A stretch of 64,000 bases of DNA from Lachnospiraceae bacterium (GTDB taxonomy: Bacteria > Bacillota > Clostridia > Lachnospirales > Lachnospiraceae), in NCBI GenBank assembly GCA_900168235.1, contig FUZG01000001.1:248001-312000 (forward strand), in the 5' to 3' direction. The notes beneath the pieces were generated by a model, which saw only the letters and a list, made by a program, of their open reading frames with translations, ran no database searches and was not told the DNA's origin. This document shows, piece by piece, positions 8,702 to 16,912 of the stretch; within the stretch, counting starts at the first letter, position 1; the number at the start of each line of letters is the position of its first letter. Made by a program: the position numbers and the translations under genes.

Positions 8702-10166
8702 CGATTTCTGCCTTTTTCCCAATATCACCGTCTGTTACTGCATCCGTGAGAACCAGCTGATCCTCAGAAAGACCATCTGTGATCTCCACAAAGTCATCAT
8801 TTTTCACCCCGGTGCTGACACGCACTTTTGTGATATTTCCATCCTCAGTCGTATAGCAGTAATCTCCGCTGTCATCGGTATAAAGCGCATCTGACGGGAT
8901 CAGCAGTGTATCAGCAGTTTCATCCGTAAATATTGTCACATCCGCTTCTGTACCGATCGCAAGCACTTCATCGGGCTCCAGTATCTTTATGTCCACAGGA
9001 ATCTGCGCCTGATCCGTCTCATCATTTTCAGCGAGACGTCCAACCTTTTCTACCTGACTTTCATAAATCTTTCCTGCAACGTCCACTTCTGCTTTCTGTC
9101 CCACGCGCACAGCTCCAATGTCATATCTGCTTATCATGGCTGTGCACTTCAACTCATCGGTGCTTTCAAGGGTAAAAAGCTCTGTTCCCTCTTCCGCCTC
9201 CGCGCCTTCCTGAATTTCCATGTGCGTTATAACTCCATCAAAATCTGCTGTAACGCCTGCATATGCTTTTGCGAGATCTTCTTCTGCCATATCCTGCTGA
9301 AGCCTCAATCTGTCTGCGTCTCTTGAAAGCGCTTTCTTTTCCTTATCATCGAGTATTCCCGATTCATAATTTGCCTTGTCTGTCTTTGCCTGTTCCCAGT
9401 TCCTTGTGATATCCTCCATGACATTCAGCGTGTCATTCTTTTCCTCATTTTCTTCAGGCGTCATTTTCTGCTGCGGTGCCCCGTCAAGCTGCGCCTGTAA
9501 TCCTGCAATCTCTGTATTCAGATCATCAATCTCTTCATTTAGATCCTTGATATCATCAATATCATCTTCATCGTAATCATCCGTGTCTTTCAATCCGTAA
9601 TCAGTCTCATCATTCAGATCTCCGGTCTTTTCCGAAATCTGTTTCTTTTTCTCATCGATCTGCTTTTTAAGACTGTCGATCTCACACTGTATCTGATAAT
9701 TTTCTGCGTACTGCCCTTCCGTTATCTCGTCATCCTTCTCACGATATATCCAGTAAAGCCCTGCATACGCCGCATCATCCTCGACTGCTTTATTAAACTT
9801 TGATTCGTATTTATTACTCTTATTAAGTTTTCCCTCGTAATTTTCCCTTGCCTGCATGGTGGCAATTTCCGCCGCACTCACACTCCTTGCAAGGTCAGAC
9901 GCATCATAGGCAACGATCATGTCTCCTGCCTTTACAGAGTCCCCCTGTTTTACGGAAACCTTACTTAATGGCGATGTTACCGACGCATAATAGATCTTTT
10001 CTTTTTCTCCATGAATATCACCACTGTCCTTCACGACTCCCGTGATACTTCCTCTTTTTACAGCCTCCCCCCGCATTTTTCTTGGTCTCCCGGCGGCAAA
10101 GACCATCATTCCGGCAGCAAGGATTATGACGGCTATGATGACAACTCTTATAATGATTTTTTTCAT
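8691..10166 (-). CDS. HlyD/RND-type efflux adaptor protein
   Basis: The frame extends to 10388, but the ATG at 10166 (MKKIIIRVVIIAVIILAAG) starts a typical membrane anchor, and the upstream part crosses a terminator, so 10166 is chosen (491 residues). After the anchor comes a split lipoyl/barrel-sandwich domain (ASVTSPLSKVSVKQGDSVKAG and DFDGVITHMEIQEGAEAEEG), separated by about 200 residues of highly charged coiled coil (KKQIDEKKKQISEK and similar), then a beta-barrel domain and a YknX-like C-terminus. It probably links the ABC permease to its extracellular path, like YknX with YknYZ in Bacillus. Confidence 0.85.
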   Translation of the reverse strand: MKKIIIRVVIIAVIILAAGMMVFAAGRPRKMRGEAVKRGSITGVVKDSGDIHGEKEKIYYASVTSPLSKVSVKQGDSVKAGDMIVAYDASDLARSVSAAEIATMQARENYEGKLNKSNKYESKFNKAVEDDAAYAGLYWIYREKDDEITEGQYAENYQIQCEIDSLKKQIDEKKKQISEKTGDLNDETDYGLKDTDDYDEDDIDDIKDLNEEIDDLNTEIAGLQAQLDGAPQQKMTPEENEEKNDTLNVMEDITRNWEQAKTDKANYESGILDDKEKKALSRDADRLRLQQDMAEEDLAKAYAGVTADFDGVITHMEIQEGAEAEEGTELFTLESTDELKCTAMISRYDIGAVRVGQKAEVDVAGKIYESQVEKVGRLAENDETDQAQIPVDIKILEPDEVLAIGTEADVTIFTDETADTLLIPSDALYTDDSGDYCYTTEDGNITKVRVSTGVKNDDFVEITDGLSEDQLVLTDAVTDGDIGKKAEIDAE

Positions 10167-10293
10167 AACTTCAGACGACTCCCTCTGACCTGTCACAGAT
10201 CGAAATACGCGATTAGCTTGCACTAACCCGCTTTTACAAGAATACCACCTGCTATTTCTAGCGTCAATGTAAGTACAATTTTTTCCACATAAA

Positions 10294-10344
10294 AACCTTC
10301 GCACCACAGAACTACCATTATGGATATCCTGTAACGCGAAGGTT
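10294..10344 (-). terminator. Terminator after the cheC-like gene
   Basis: AACCTTCGC and GCGAAGGTT form a nine-pair stem with a long loop; read on the minus strand it ends GGTTTTTATG. It separates the CheC-like gene from the efflux operon. Confidence 0.6.
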
Positions 10345-10390
10345 ATTACATACCGCTCGAAAAATGTGAGATCACTCACACGAACCATAT

Positions 10391-11011
10391 TTACTTATTT
10401 TTCTCACGTTCCTCAGCCTTACGGAACTCTTCTATCATTTCAAGAGCAAAATCAGTAGGATAAAGCTGAACCATTGTTGAATCGATAAGGTCTCCGACAG
10501 TCATACGGAATGAGATCTTTACAAAATTATCCCTCTTTCCCTCAAAGATCTTTTCAAAGATCTTTACAGATTCAACATCGATGGTATTTACTTCCGGTGT
10601 ACTGATATCTGTCGCGATGCTGAGCAGCGAAGAAAGTGATGTTGCAGCGCTTCCCATCATCTGGTTCATTGCCTCGGAAACAGCAGACAGATGGAGCTCT
10701 GTCAGCTCTCCTGCAATGTTGGTTCCGTTTCCGCCCATCATGAGATCTGTCATGATCTGCACATCGCGCTCTTTCAGCACAAGTACATTATTTCCGGATA
10801 GTCCCTTGATATAATGGATCTGCACGAAAATACAGGTATTTTCGTAGTCATCAAGAGCCTCAGACCTCTTAATGATCTTTACGCTGGGAGTCGTGATGTC
10901 AACCTTTCTATTCAACATCAAACTAAGAGAGGTTGCGGAATTTCCCATACTGATGTTAGCAATCTCGCCCAAGATATCAACCTGTGTTGATGATAATACG
11001 TCGGTACTCAT
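10391..11011 (-). CDS. CheC-family chemotaxis phosphatase-like protein
   Basis: This 206-residue protein carries two copies of the CheC/FliY active-site pattern: EIANISMGNSATSLS near residue 16 and SEAMNQMMGSAATSLS near residue 110. In this family the conserved Glu and Asn help dephosphorylate CheY-P. Length and end fit a stand-alone CheC without the C-terminal SpoA domain of FliY. No che or fli gene is adjacent; neighbours are an efflux operon and, divergently, an Mrp ATPase. It may act on a distant chemotaxis system or another response regulator. Confidence 0.82.
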   Translation of the reverse strand: MSTDVLSSTQVDILGEIANISMGNSATSLSLMLNRKVDITTPSVKIIKRSEALDDYENTCIFVQIHYIKGLSGNNVLVLKERDVQIMTDLMMGGNGTNIAGELTELHLSAVSEAMNQMMGSAATSLSSLLSIATDISTPEVNTIDVESVKIFEKIFEGKRDNFVKISFRMTVGDLIDSTMVQLYPTDFALEMIEEFRKAEEREKNK

Positions 11012-11297
11012 CTATACTCTCCATTCCGAAGCGTCTATTTATACGTATATTGTTTCCCTTCAACTATCCGACTGTGACGCCTCTATAACAGTCAGACAAT
11101 AATACGTATTTTTAACCCCGATTTCTAAAATAATTCACGGCATAATCCATACAGCATGCCACATTGTATTGTTATATTATCATTGTTTGACAGAAGCAAC
11201 AAGGTGTGTTTTTGGATAAAATTACCAACAATTTGTAATTGTGATATAATTATCTACGCTATTACGATTTTTATTTGAATATGGAGGAATCAGATCA

Positions 11298-12137
11298 ATG
11301 AACGATACACCTGAAACATGTACACATAATTGCAGCAGCTGCGGATCATCCTGCAGCCAGAGAGATCCGAAAAGCCTTATTGAACCCGCAAATCCCGGAA
11401 GCCGTGTAAAGCGCGTTATCGGCGTTGTAAGCGGTAAGGGCGGCGTTGGTAAGTCACTTGTGACCACACTGTCTGCAATTTCTGCAAACCGAATGGGCTA
11501 TACTTCCGCTGTTCTTGACGCTGACATCACAGGACCTTCCATCCCTCGTATGTTTGGCATCCACGAAAAGGCTTACGGAACCGAAGAAGGACTTCTTCCT
11601 TCCGAGACTGAGAACGGCATCAAGCTCATGTCTATAAATCTGCTCCTTGATGACGAGGCAGCTCCGGTAGCATGGCGCGGCCCTATTCTCTCAAGCGCCG
11701 TAAAGCAGTTCTGGTCCGAGGTTGTATGGGGCGATGTTGACTTTATGTTTGTTGATATGCCTCCGGGAACAGGTGATGTTTTCCTTACAGTATGCCAGTC
11801 ACTCCCGCTCGACGGTATCATTGTCGTTACAAGCCCTCAGGAGCTCGTTAGCATGATCGTTGAAAAGGCTGTCAACATGGCTGGGCAGATGGATGTGCCT
11901 ATCCTTGGTATCATTGAAAATATGAGCTATGCTCTCTGCCCTGACTGCGGAAAACGAATCGATATCTTCGGAAAGAGCCACATTCAGGATGTTGCTGACA
12001 AGTACAGCATCCCGGTTCTTGGCCAGATCCCTATGATCCCGGAAATCTCAGAGCGTGCTGACAATGGTACTATTGAAGGCTTTACAGGAGATTATCTTGA
12101 CGGCATAATGACTGCCCTTAAGAAATTAGATGCGTGA
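11298..12137 (+). CDS. Mrp/NBP35-type ATP-binding iron-sulfur carrier protein
   Basis: The 279-residue protein starts with a Cys-rich segment (CTHNCSSCGSSC) like the N-terminal cluster site of NBP35, followed by a deviant Walker A GKGGVGKS near residue 49, the family motif FMFVDMPPGTGD, and a C-terminal CPDCGK with the CxxC used to bridge a [4Fe-4S] cluster in Mrp/ApbC dimers. It probably carries and delivers Fe-S clusters in the cytosol. GGAGG lies upstream of the ATG. It stands alone on the plus strand and ends before a row of hairpins and a strong terminator. Confidence 0.92.
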   Translation: MNDTPETCTHNCSSCGSSCSQRDPKSLIEPANPGSRVKRVIGVVSGKGGVGKSLVTTLSAISANRMGYTSAVLDADITGPSIPRMFGIHEKAYGTEEGLLPSETENGIKLMSINLLLDDEAAPVAWRGPILSSAVKQFWSEVVWGDVDFMFVDMPPGTGDVFLTVCQSLPLDGIIVVTSPQELVSMIVEKAVNMAGQMDVPILGIIENMSYALCPDCGKRIDIFGKSHIQDVADKYSIPVLGQIPMIPEISERADNGTIEGFTGDYLDGIMTALKKLDA

Positions 12138-12198
12138 CCTTTCGTTTTTCTTAAAAAACTTTCTGATTATTTTAGTGCTGGTTCACAAACTCTTTAAT

Positions 12199-12334
12199 TA
12201 CCAAACACTATTTGGTCACATTTCTTCGATATACTAAGACCATCAAATGAAGAACCGCAATACTTCATTTGAATGAATTACGACTATATGTAATTCATAT
12301 AGATATTCTCCCCCTTCGTTGGTTGAAAACCAAC
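12199..12334 (+). other. Row of four hairpins downstream of the Mrp gene
   Basis: The gap 12138-12482 has no gene. It contains consecutive perfect inverted repeats: ACCAAA/TTTGGT (12199-12215), TCAAATGAAG/CTTCATTTGA (12243-12272), ATGAATTAC/GTAATTCAT (12273-12298) and GTTGGTT/AACCAAC (12318-12334), followed by a terminator. It is either a structured 3' UTR or a small RNA; the sequence alone does not decide. Confidence 0.5.
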
Positions 12335-12352
12335 AACTAATACTCTCCTTAG

Positions 12353-12380
12353 ACCGGACGGCCCCTCCAAACCGTCCGGT
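12353..12380 (+). terminator. Strong terminator closing the Mrp transcript
   Basis: ACCGGACGG and CCGTCCGGT form a perfect nine-pair GC-rich stem, followed by CACTTTTTG on the plus strand. Confidence 0.9.
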
Positions 12381-12390
12381 CACTTTTTGT

Positions 12391-12475
12391 GCGGAGCACT
12401 TAGCGAGGTATTTTCGAGCTTAGTGCGTGCCATGCAAATTCACTTGGCGAGGTTTTTTCGAGCCTAGTGAATTTG
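12391..12475 (-). repeat. Dispersed intergenic repeat, two adjacent inverted/degenerate copies
   Basis: GCGGAGCACTTAGCGAGGT followed by TTTTCGAGC (12391-12420) is the reverse complement of the element seen at 5023 and 42499. A second, more diverged unit (12438-12475) keeps GGCGAGG and TTTTTTCGAGCCTAG but is enclosed by AAATTCACT/AGTGAATTT, making it palindromic. Confidence 0.6.
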
Positions 12476-12482
12476 CATTTCC

Positions 12483-13895
12483 TCATGAAGCTCCTCGTCC
12501 AAAAAGAACTGTCCATACAGTCATGCAGAGAAGCTTTATATCCAGCAGTACTGACCAATTATCAATGTACTTCAGATCCAGACGCACAACATCCTCAAAG
12601 TCCTTTATATCGGATCTTCCGGACACCTGCCACATACCTGTGATACCGGGTCTGATAGACAGTCTCCTCATGTGATAATTTCTATACTGCTCGTATTCGT
12701 CTACCGTAGGCGGTCTGGTTCCTACCAGGCTCATATCGCCCTTAAGAACGTTCCAAAACTGCGGAAGCTCATCTATACTTGTTTTCCTAAGGAACTTTCC
12801 GATGGGAGTGATACGCGGATCATCCTTCATCTTAAACATGAGACCATTCATCTCATTCTGTTCCATAAGCTCTTTTTTACGCTTCTCAGCGTCCTGATAC
12901 ATGGTCCTGAACTTATATATCTTGAAACGTCTGCCGTTGATACCTACACGAGGCTGGGCAAAGAATATAGGTCCTTCACTGGTAAAGTGGATTATCGGTC
13001 CAAAGATCAGGAATGCGATACCGCAGATCACGAGTCCTACAAGGCTTCCCACGATGTCCACCAGTCTTTTTACGACCAGTCCGCCTGTATTTAAGTTTAC
13101 GGCACTAAATGAAATTACCTGATATCCGCCAAACCTTCTGATCTGCTTTTCTCTGGCATCGATATTAAATATCTCTACGTTCAAGTTTACGGTTATTCCC
13201 ATCTGTTCAAAACCAAGGATAAGGTTTCTTAACGGGAAATGGTAATCATAGGGAAGATGGATGAATATTTCATCAAATACATGACATCTATGTGTCTCAA
13301 GGTAATTTGTTCTGTTTCCAACTACCGGAATACCATCGATCTCCGTTCCTACAAGATCTTCATCGAGGATCGTTATGCATGACACCTTCGTAAAATTGAC
13401 ATGCTCCTTCATACGGTGCAGGATCCTCGGCGCATCATCAGACAGAGCCACCAGCATGACATTTGTCATATTGGAATCGTTACCCGCACAGTTCCTCAGA
13501 AACAGGACATATATCCATCTCGCCGCATAATCCAAAAGGAGATTTACGGCAAACATTACGCCGATAACGTATCTGGAAACCAGTGTGCCTCGCTGAGTCG
13601 CGAAGAAGTATATTACCAGAAATACCAGCATCAACGCCTGATTTAGGAATACCGACAGCATCGAGTCAAAAATCCCCTGACTCATTACCGGCGGTCTCTT
13701 ACTGTCATGAAACAGAAATACAAGTGTATATGCCAGGATCATTACAACGATCGTAGTCCTGTACAATTCCTGAAGCGTCCATGTATGTACATTTCCAAAT
13801 CGGAACATCCACGACAATGTAAACGACAAGATCAGAGCAGCAATATCTATGATCAGCAATATCGATCTTCTGAGTTGTCTGGAACGAAGCAGCAT
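12483..13895 (-). CDS. Polyprenyl-phosphate sugar-1-phosphate transferase (exopolysaccharide initiation)
   Basis: This 470-residue protein has four to five N-terminal membrane helices, a central CoA-binding-like region, one more helix and a C-terminal bacterial sugar transferase domain (PF02397) with KFRTMYQDAE, DELPQFWNVLKGDMSLVGTRP and a terminal GMWQVSGRS. It moves a sugar-1-phosphate from UDP-sugar to undecaprenyl phosphate, the first step of extracellular or capsular polysaccharide synthesis. The ATG at 13895 has GGAGG upstream; a longer frame would need a TTG start. No other polysaccharide genes are adjacent, which is unusual. Confidence 0.9.
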   Translation of the reverse strand: MLLRSRQLRRSILLIIDIAALILSFTLSWMFRFGNVHTWTLQELYRTTIVVMILAYTLVFLFHDSKRPPVMSQGIFDSMLSVFLNQALMLVFLVIYFFATQRGTLVSRYVIGVMFAVNLLLDYAARWIYVLFLRNCAGNDSNMTNVMLVALSDDAPRILHRMKEHVNFTKVSCITILDEDLVGTEIDGIPVVGNRTNYLETHRCHVFDEIFIHLPYDYHFPLRNLILGFEQMGITVNLNVEIFNIDAREKQIRRFGGYQVISFSAVNLNTGGLVVKRLVDIVGSLVGLVICGIAFLIFGPIIHFTSEGPIFFAQPRVGINGRRFKIYKFRTMYQDAEKRKKELMEQNEMNGLMFKMKDDPRITPIGKFLRKTSIDELPQFWNVLKGDMSLVGTRPPTVDEYEQYRNYHMRRLSIRPGITGMWQVSGRSDIKDFEDVVRLDLKYIDNWSVLLDIKLLCMTVWTVLFGRGAS

Positions 13896-13944
13896 ATTTA
13901 AATAATCCTCCAAAAACTATAAATACTCACCGAACACCATTAGA

Positions 13945-13983
13945 ACCTCGAAAGTATCTCTCCAATACCTCGCTAAGTGCTCC
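13945..13983 (+). repeat. Dispersed intergenic repeat, partial copy upstream of the sugar transferase
   Basis: The blocks CCTCGAAAGTAT and ATACCTCGCTAAGTGCTCC match the element at 42499-42541 apart from an insertion of about 11 bases in the spacer. With the copies at 12391-12475 in reverse orientation, repeats flank the sugar transferase gene. Confidence 0.5.
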
Positions 13984-14067
13984 ACACCGCACAATTATAT
14001 CATGCAACTGCGGAGTTTTTGAACATTTACAACAGGATTATGGTGCCATTTTTTTGAACACGAAAAA

Positions 14068-14092
14068 ACCGTGGAAGATATTCTTCCACGGT
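14068..14092 (-). terminator. Terminator after tRNA-Leu copy 1
   Basis: ACCGTGGAAGA and TCTTCCACGGT form an 11-pair stem; on the minus strand it ends GGTTTTTTCG. Confidence 0.9.
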
Positions 14093-14102
14093 CTCGATAT
14101 CG

Positions 14103-14186
14103 TGCAGGAAAAGGGACTTGAACCCTCATGAGATTGCTCCCACAGGCACCTGAAGCCTGCGCGTCTGCCAATTCCGCCATTCCTGC
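14103..14186 (-). tRNA. tRNA-Leu (anticodon CAG), copy 1
   Basis: The class II cloverleaf is complete on the minus strand: acceptor GCAGGAA/TTCCTGC, discriminator A, anticodon stem CAGGC/GCCTG around loop TTCAGGT, a long variable arm (TGGGAGCAATCTCA) and T arm AGGG-TTCAAGT-CCCT. The anticodon CAG reads CUG. It appears identical in sequence to the second copy about 220 bases upstream. Confidence 0.95.
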
Positions 14187-14282
14187 AAACCTCTGCAGCT
14201 TTTTCATATCAGCGCCGCAACATTTATTATTATATCTCCCACTTGTATGTATGTCAATACATTTTTTTCAACAATGTATCTC

Positions 14283-14355
14283 GTGACGGCGCGGGCAGTG
14301 ACATTATCGTACACGCAGGTACGTTGCCTCGTCGTCAGCGCTCCGCTTCCGTCAC
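14283..14355. repeat. Dispersed palindromic intergenic element, copy 1
   Basis: GTGACGG and CCGTCAC bound a 73-bp segment whose right part (GTCGTCAGCGCTCCGC, then TCCGTCA) recurs at 38903-38970. It lies between the two tRNA-Leu units. Confidence 0.55.
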
Positions 14356-14370
14356 TTCAGAAACAGCAAA

Positions 14371-14399
14371 AGACCGCGGAAGAAGCTCTTCCACGGTCT
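14371..14399 (-). terminator. Terminator after tRNA-Leu copy 2
   Basis: AGACCGCGGAAGA and TCTTCCACGGTCT pair with one mismatch; on the minus strand TTTTGCTG follows. It is clearly related to the terminator of copy 1, so the duplicated unit included gene and terminator. Confidence 0.85.
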
Positions 14400-14407
14400 T
14401 GATGTAG

Positions 14408-14491
14408 TGCAGGAAAAGGGACTTGAACCCTCATGAGATTGCTCCCACAGGCACCTGAAGCCTGCGCGTCTGCCAATTCCGCCATTCCTGC
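14408..14491 (-). tRNA. tRNA-Leu (anticodon CAG), copy 2
   Basis: Same 84-base class II cloverleaf as copy 1, with acceptor GCAGGAA/TTCCTGC and anticodon CAG in loop TTCAGGT. Flanking bases differ slightly from copy 1 while the mature sequence does not. Confidence 0.95.
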
Positions 14492-14618
14492 GAACCTTTG
14501 CGACTTTTTTATATCAGCGTCGCAACGAAATATATATTAACATCCCGAACCGCTCATGTCAACAGCTTTTCAGCACGTTTCCATATTTTTCATCGGCACA
14601 TATATTGCTTTATACGAA

Positions 14619-14649
14619 AAGACACAGGTTCCAAAAGAACCTGTGTCTT
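14619..14649 (-). terminator. Terminator of the infC-rpmI-rplT operon
   Basis: AAGACACAGGTTC and GAACCTGTGTCTT form a perfect 13-pair stem with a CAAAA loop just after rplT; on the minus strand TTTTCGT follows. Confidence 0.9.
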
Positions 14650-14676
14650 AATCTATTTTAATCTTTGAAATATAGA

Positions 14677-15030
14677 TTAGTTCTTAGACTTTGCAAGAGC
14701 AGCGAGTGTGCTGAATCCCTCAGCATCGTTTACTGCCATCTCAGCAAGCATCTTACGGTTGATCTCGATACCAGCAACCTTAAGACCGTGCATCATCTGG
14801 CTGTAAGAAAGACCATTGATACGAGCTGCTGCGTTGATACGAGCGATCCAAAGAGATCTGAAGTCTCTCTTCTTCTGCTTTCTTCCTGCGAAGGAAGATG
14901 TAAGAGCACGCATAACAGACTGCTTAGCAATTCTGTACTGCTTGGATCTTGCTCCTCTATAACCTTTAGCGAGTTTAAGAACTCTGTTATGTTTCTTCTT
15001 TGCGTTTAATCCGCCTTTAATTCTTGCCAT
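14677..15030 (-). CDS. rplT: 50S ribosomal protein L20
   Basis: The 117-residue basic protein begins [20 protein letters not shown] and includes [12 protein letters not shown], the conserved L20 signature. It binds 23S rRNA early in large-subunit assembly and is the known repressor of its own operon in Bacillus. It is the last gene of the infC-rpmI-rplT operon, with a terminator 28 bases downstream. Length and sequence are normal. Confidence 0.98.
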   Translation of the reverse strand: MARIKGGLNAKKKHNRVLKLAKGYRGARSKQYRIAKQSVMRALTSSFAGRKQKKRDFRSLWIARINAAARINGLSYSQMMHGLKVAGIEINRKMLAEMAVNDAEGFSTLAALAKSKN

Positions 15031-15089
15031 TTTTAAACCTCCATACGATTAAGTGTTAGCACACATGCAATTCCAATTTACCGCACTTA

Positions 15090-15287
15090 TCAAAGATAAG
15101 GCAGGATCTTCTTCATGCTCTTTACGTTTGTGGAATCAGTCATGGCTGCATGACGAAGATTTCTCTTGGTCTTTGCGGACTTCTTCGTAAGGATATGACG
15201 CTTATAAGCCTTAAATCTCTTCAGCTTTCCTGTTCCTGTAACCTTGAACCGTTTAGCTGCGGCTCTGCTTGTTTTCATCTTTGGCAT
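15090..15287 (-). CDS. rpmI: 50S ribosomal protein L35
   Basis: The 65-residue protein [20 protein letters not shown] with [12 protein letters not shown] is a full-length L35. It lies between infC and rplT in the usual order, 20 bases after infC, with GGAGGA ahead of its start. It is a structural protein of the large ribosomal subunit. Confidence 0.98.
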   Translation of the reverse strand: MPKMKTSRAAAKRFKVTGTGKLKRFKAYKRHILTKKSAKTKRNLRHAAMTDSTNVKSMKKILPYL

Positions 15288-15307
15288 TGTGTAAATCCTC
15301 CTGTGCT

Positions 15308-15814
15308 TTATTTTTTCTGGGCCAGCTGTAATGTCATAGTACGACCCTCAACTTTGGGAGCCTTCTCCACTACAGCTACATCACTAAGGCTGTTTGCAAA
15401 TTCATCCAAAATGTGACGGCTTGCATTCATGTGAGCCATTTCACGGCCCCGGAAACGCATGGTAACCTTGACCCGGTCTCCCTTTGCCAGGAACTTTCTG
15501 GCAGCATTCATTTTGGTATTCAGGTCGTTCGTATCAATATTCGGGGAAAAGCGAATTTCCTTAACTTCGATAGTTCTCTGTTTCTTCTTCGCTTCCTTAT
15601 TCTTACGAGCCTGCTCATATCTGAATTTGCCGTAATCGACAATCTTGCAAACAGGCGGCTTTGCACCCGGTGCAATCTTTACGAGATCAAGTCCGGCTTC
15701 CTGCGCAAGTCTAAGAGCATCCTTTGAAGACATAACTCCAAGCTGCTCCCCGTCTTCTCCGATCAGTCGAACTTCTCGGTCTCTGATCTGTTCATTGATA
15801 TATAAATCGCTAAT
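15308..15814 (-). CDS. infC: Translation initiation factor IF-3 (AUU start)
   Basis: IF-3 binds the 30S subunit and checks start-codon/initiator pairing. The frame from the first ATG (15733) would give only 141 residues and lose the start of the N-domain. Upstream in frame, an ATT at 15812-15814 is preceded by GGGAGGT at ideal distance and opens the expected N-terminus [20 protein letters not shown], giving 168 residues, normal for IF-3. AUU starts on infC are known in other bacteria and let IF-3 limit its own synthesis. Both domains look intact ([11 protein letters not shown] in the C-domain). Confidence 0.93.
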   Translation of the reverse strand: MSDLYINEQIRDREVRLIGEDGEQLGVMSSKDALRLAQEAGLDLVKIAPGAKPPVCKIVDYGKFRYEQARKNKEAKKKQRTIEVKEIRFSPNIDTNDLNTKMNAARKFLAKGDRVKVTMRFRGREMAHMNASRHILDEFANSLSDVAVVEKAPKVEGRTMTLQLAQKK

Positions 15815-16027
15815 GGCTTTTTACCTCCCTGGAATACCATTCATCCCGCTTTGTCTGAGTAACCCTCGCGGGACACCACTAATGCAAATCAAAAAAGGAC
15901 GGCATGCAGAAAGCATCCGTCCAATAAAAGTCTTTGACTTATGAACGCCTGTTAAACTCTGTCAGATCTTAAATAAGATCCCGGTCACAGGGTGAGAGCC
16001 TTGCTCTGCTTTCTGTCGTGCCTTGAC
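15815..16027 (-). promoter_or_regulatory. infC leader with L20-type attenuator
   Basis: Between the promoter and infC, a hairpin GGACGGATGC...GCATGCCGTCC (15897-15922) is followed on the minus strand by TTTTTTTGA, a premature terminator. Further paired segments lie upstream. In Bacillus an equivalent leader is bound by L20 to promote termination; position and layout support the same here, though the L20-binding fold itself was not modelled. Confidence 0.7.
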
Positions 16028-16056
16028 AGAATACCATGTTGCATATATCCTGTCAA
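16028..16056 (-). promoter_or_regulatory. Housekeeping promoter of infC-rpmI-rplT
   Basis: TTGACA (16051-16056) and TATTCT (16028-16033) on the minus strand are 17 bases apart. Confidence 0.8.
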
Positions 16057-16095
16057 CAGTATTTTTACATTTTTTCAGATAAAATCTCAAAACCT

Positions 16096-16241
16096 GTCAC
16101 TGTTCACTCGCTTACAGCTCGCTCCAGTAACGGATTTTGCCAATTAAATCGCCTCTGGCGATGGGCAAAATCCAATGGCTCGCCTTCGTTATTGGGGCAT
16201 AACTGCGCAGCGTAGTGCGCAGTTTGCCTCTGAACAGTAAC
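16096..16241. repeat. Nested palindromic intergenic element
   Basis: A 146-bp segment is bounded by GTCACTGTTCA/TGAACAGTAAC (one mismatch). Inside it are CCAGTAACG/CGTTATTGG, GGATTTTGCC/GGCAAAATCC enclosing ATCGCC/GGCGAT, and a separate AACTGCGCA/TGCGCAGTT hairpin. It would fold into a branched structure on either strand. No open frame lies in it. It resembles a small non-autonomous or REP-like element, but I found no second full copy in the window. Confidence 0.6.
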
Positions 16242-16255
16242 CAAAACCCTATCTA

Positions 16256-16768
16256 TTAAGCATTACGGCCGTGGCAGAACTTATACTTCTTGCCTGATCC
16301 GCAAGGGCAGGGATCATTTCTTCCAACCTTCTTTTCCTTACGAACGAAAGTTGAAGATCTCTTCTGCTCCTTGTAGAGCTCGTCCTTCTTCTCTGCTGTG
16401 AAGATCTCATCCCACTGAGGAAGACCATAGAGCCAGTCAGCCTTTGCAGCTACCATGTTCTTGTAAAGTCTTTCCTTATCGAACTTAAGAGATACTACAG
16501 AATCCTCTGTCATGTTCTCGATGTCATTCGGGATAGCGAGTGACTCATCGATACCGTCAAGGAATCCTACCATTGTCATAAGGTCGATGCCGTACTTCTC
16601 TGCCAGTTCTTTAACTGTTCCCTTTACTTCTGTATCAGGATCGCTCAGGAGCTGCTCATAGATTTCCTTTTCCTTAAGGAAATAATCTCTCCAAAGACGC
16701 TGAAGATCACCCTTATTAGCTGTGGGAGAATACGCCATATCTCTCCACTGATCAAGAATTGTTGCCAT
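16256..16768 (-). CDS. SEC-C zinc-motif protein of unknown function
   Basis: This 170-residue cytosolic protein ends with [20 protein letters not shown], the SEC-C metal-binding motif (C-x-C-x8-C-H) also found at the end of SecA. The first 140 residues are helical and acidic and are conserved, as I recall, in clostridial proteins annotated only as SEC-C domain-containing. Zinc binding is expected from the motif; the partner is unknown. It is a single-gene unit, separated from infC by a palindromic element. Confidence 0.85.
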   Translation of the reverse strand: MATILDQWRDMAYSPTANKGDLQRLWRDYFLKEKEIYEQLLSDPDTEVKGTVKELAEKYGIDLMTMVGFLDGIDESLAIPNDIENMTEDSVVSLKFDKERLYKNMVAAKADWLYGLPQWDEIFTAEKKDELYKEQKRSSTFVRKEKKVGRNDPCPCGSGKKYKFCHGRNA

Positions 16769-16912
16769 TGATTATTCCTCCATCGCAAAACTAGATTTGC
16801 ATTAACGAAACCCCTCGGTCTCATTGCACAAAACGTAAATTGTATTATATAATATTTTCCGTAATTTGAAAAGGTTGGGTTTTCACGCCCTGATCAACCG
16901 GAAAGGATAAAA

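Noticed and set aside
8691-10388. Longer version of the efflux adaptor starting at 10388
   Set aside because: The added 74 residues are not adaptor-like and the sequence crosses a terminator hairpin; the ATG at 10166 starts the membrane anchor.
15308-15733. IF-3 starting at the first ATG (15733)
   Set aside because: It would lose 27 conserved N-terminal residues; the ATT at 15814 has the ribosome site.
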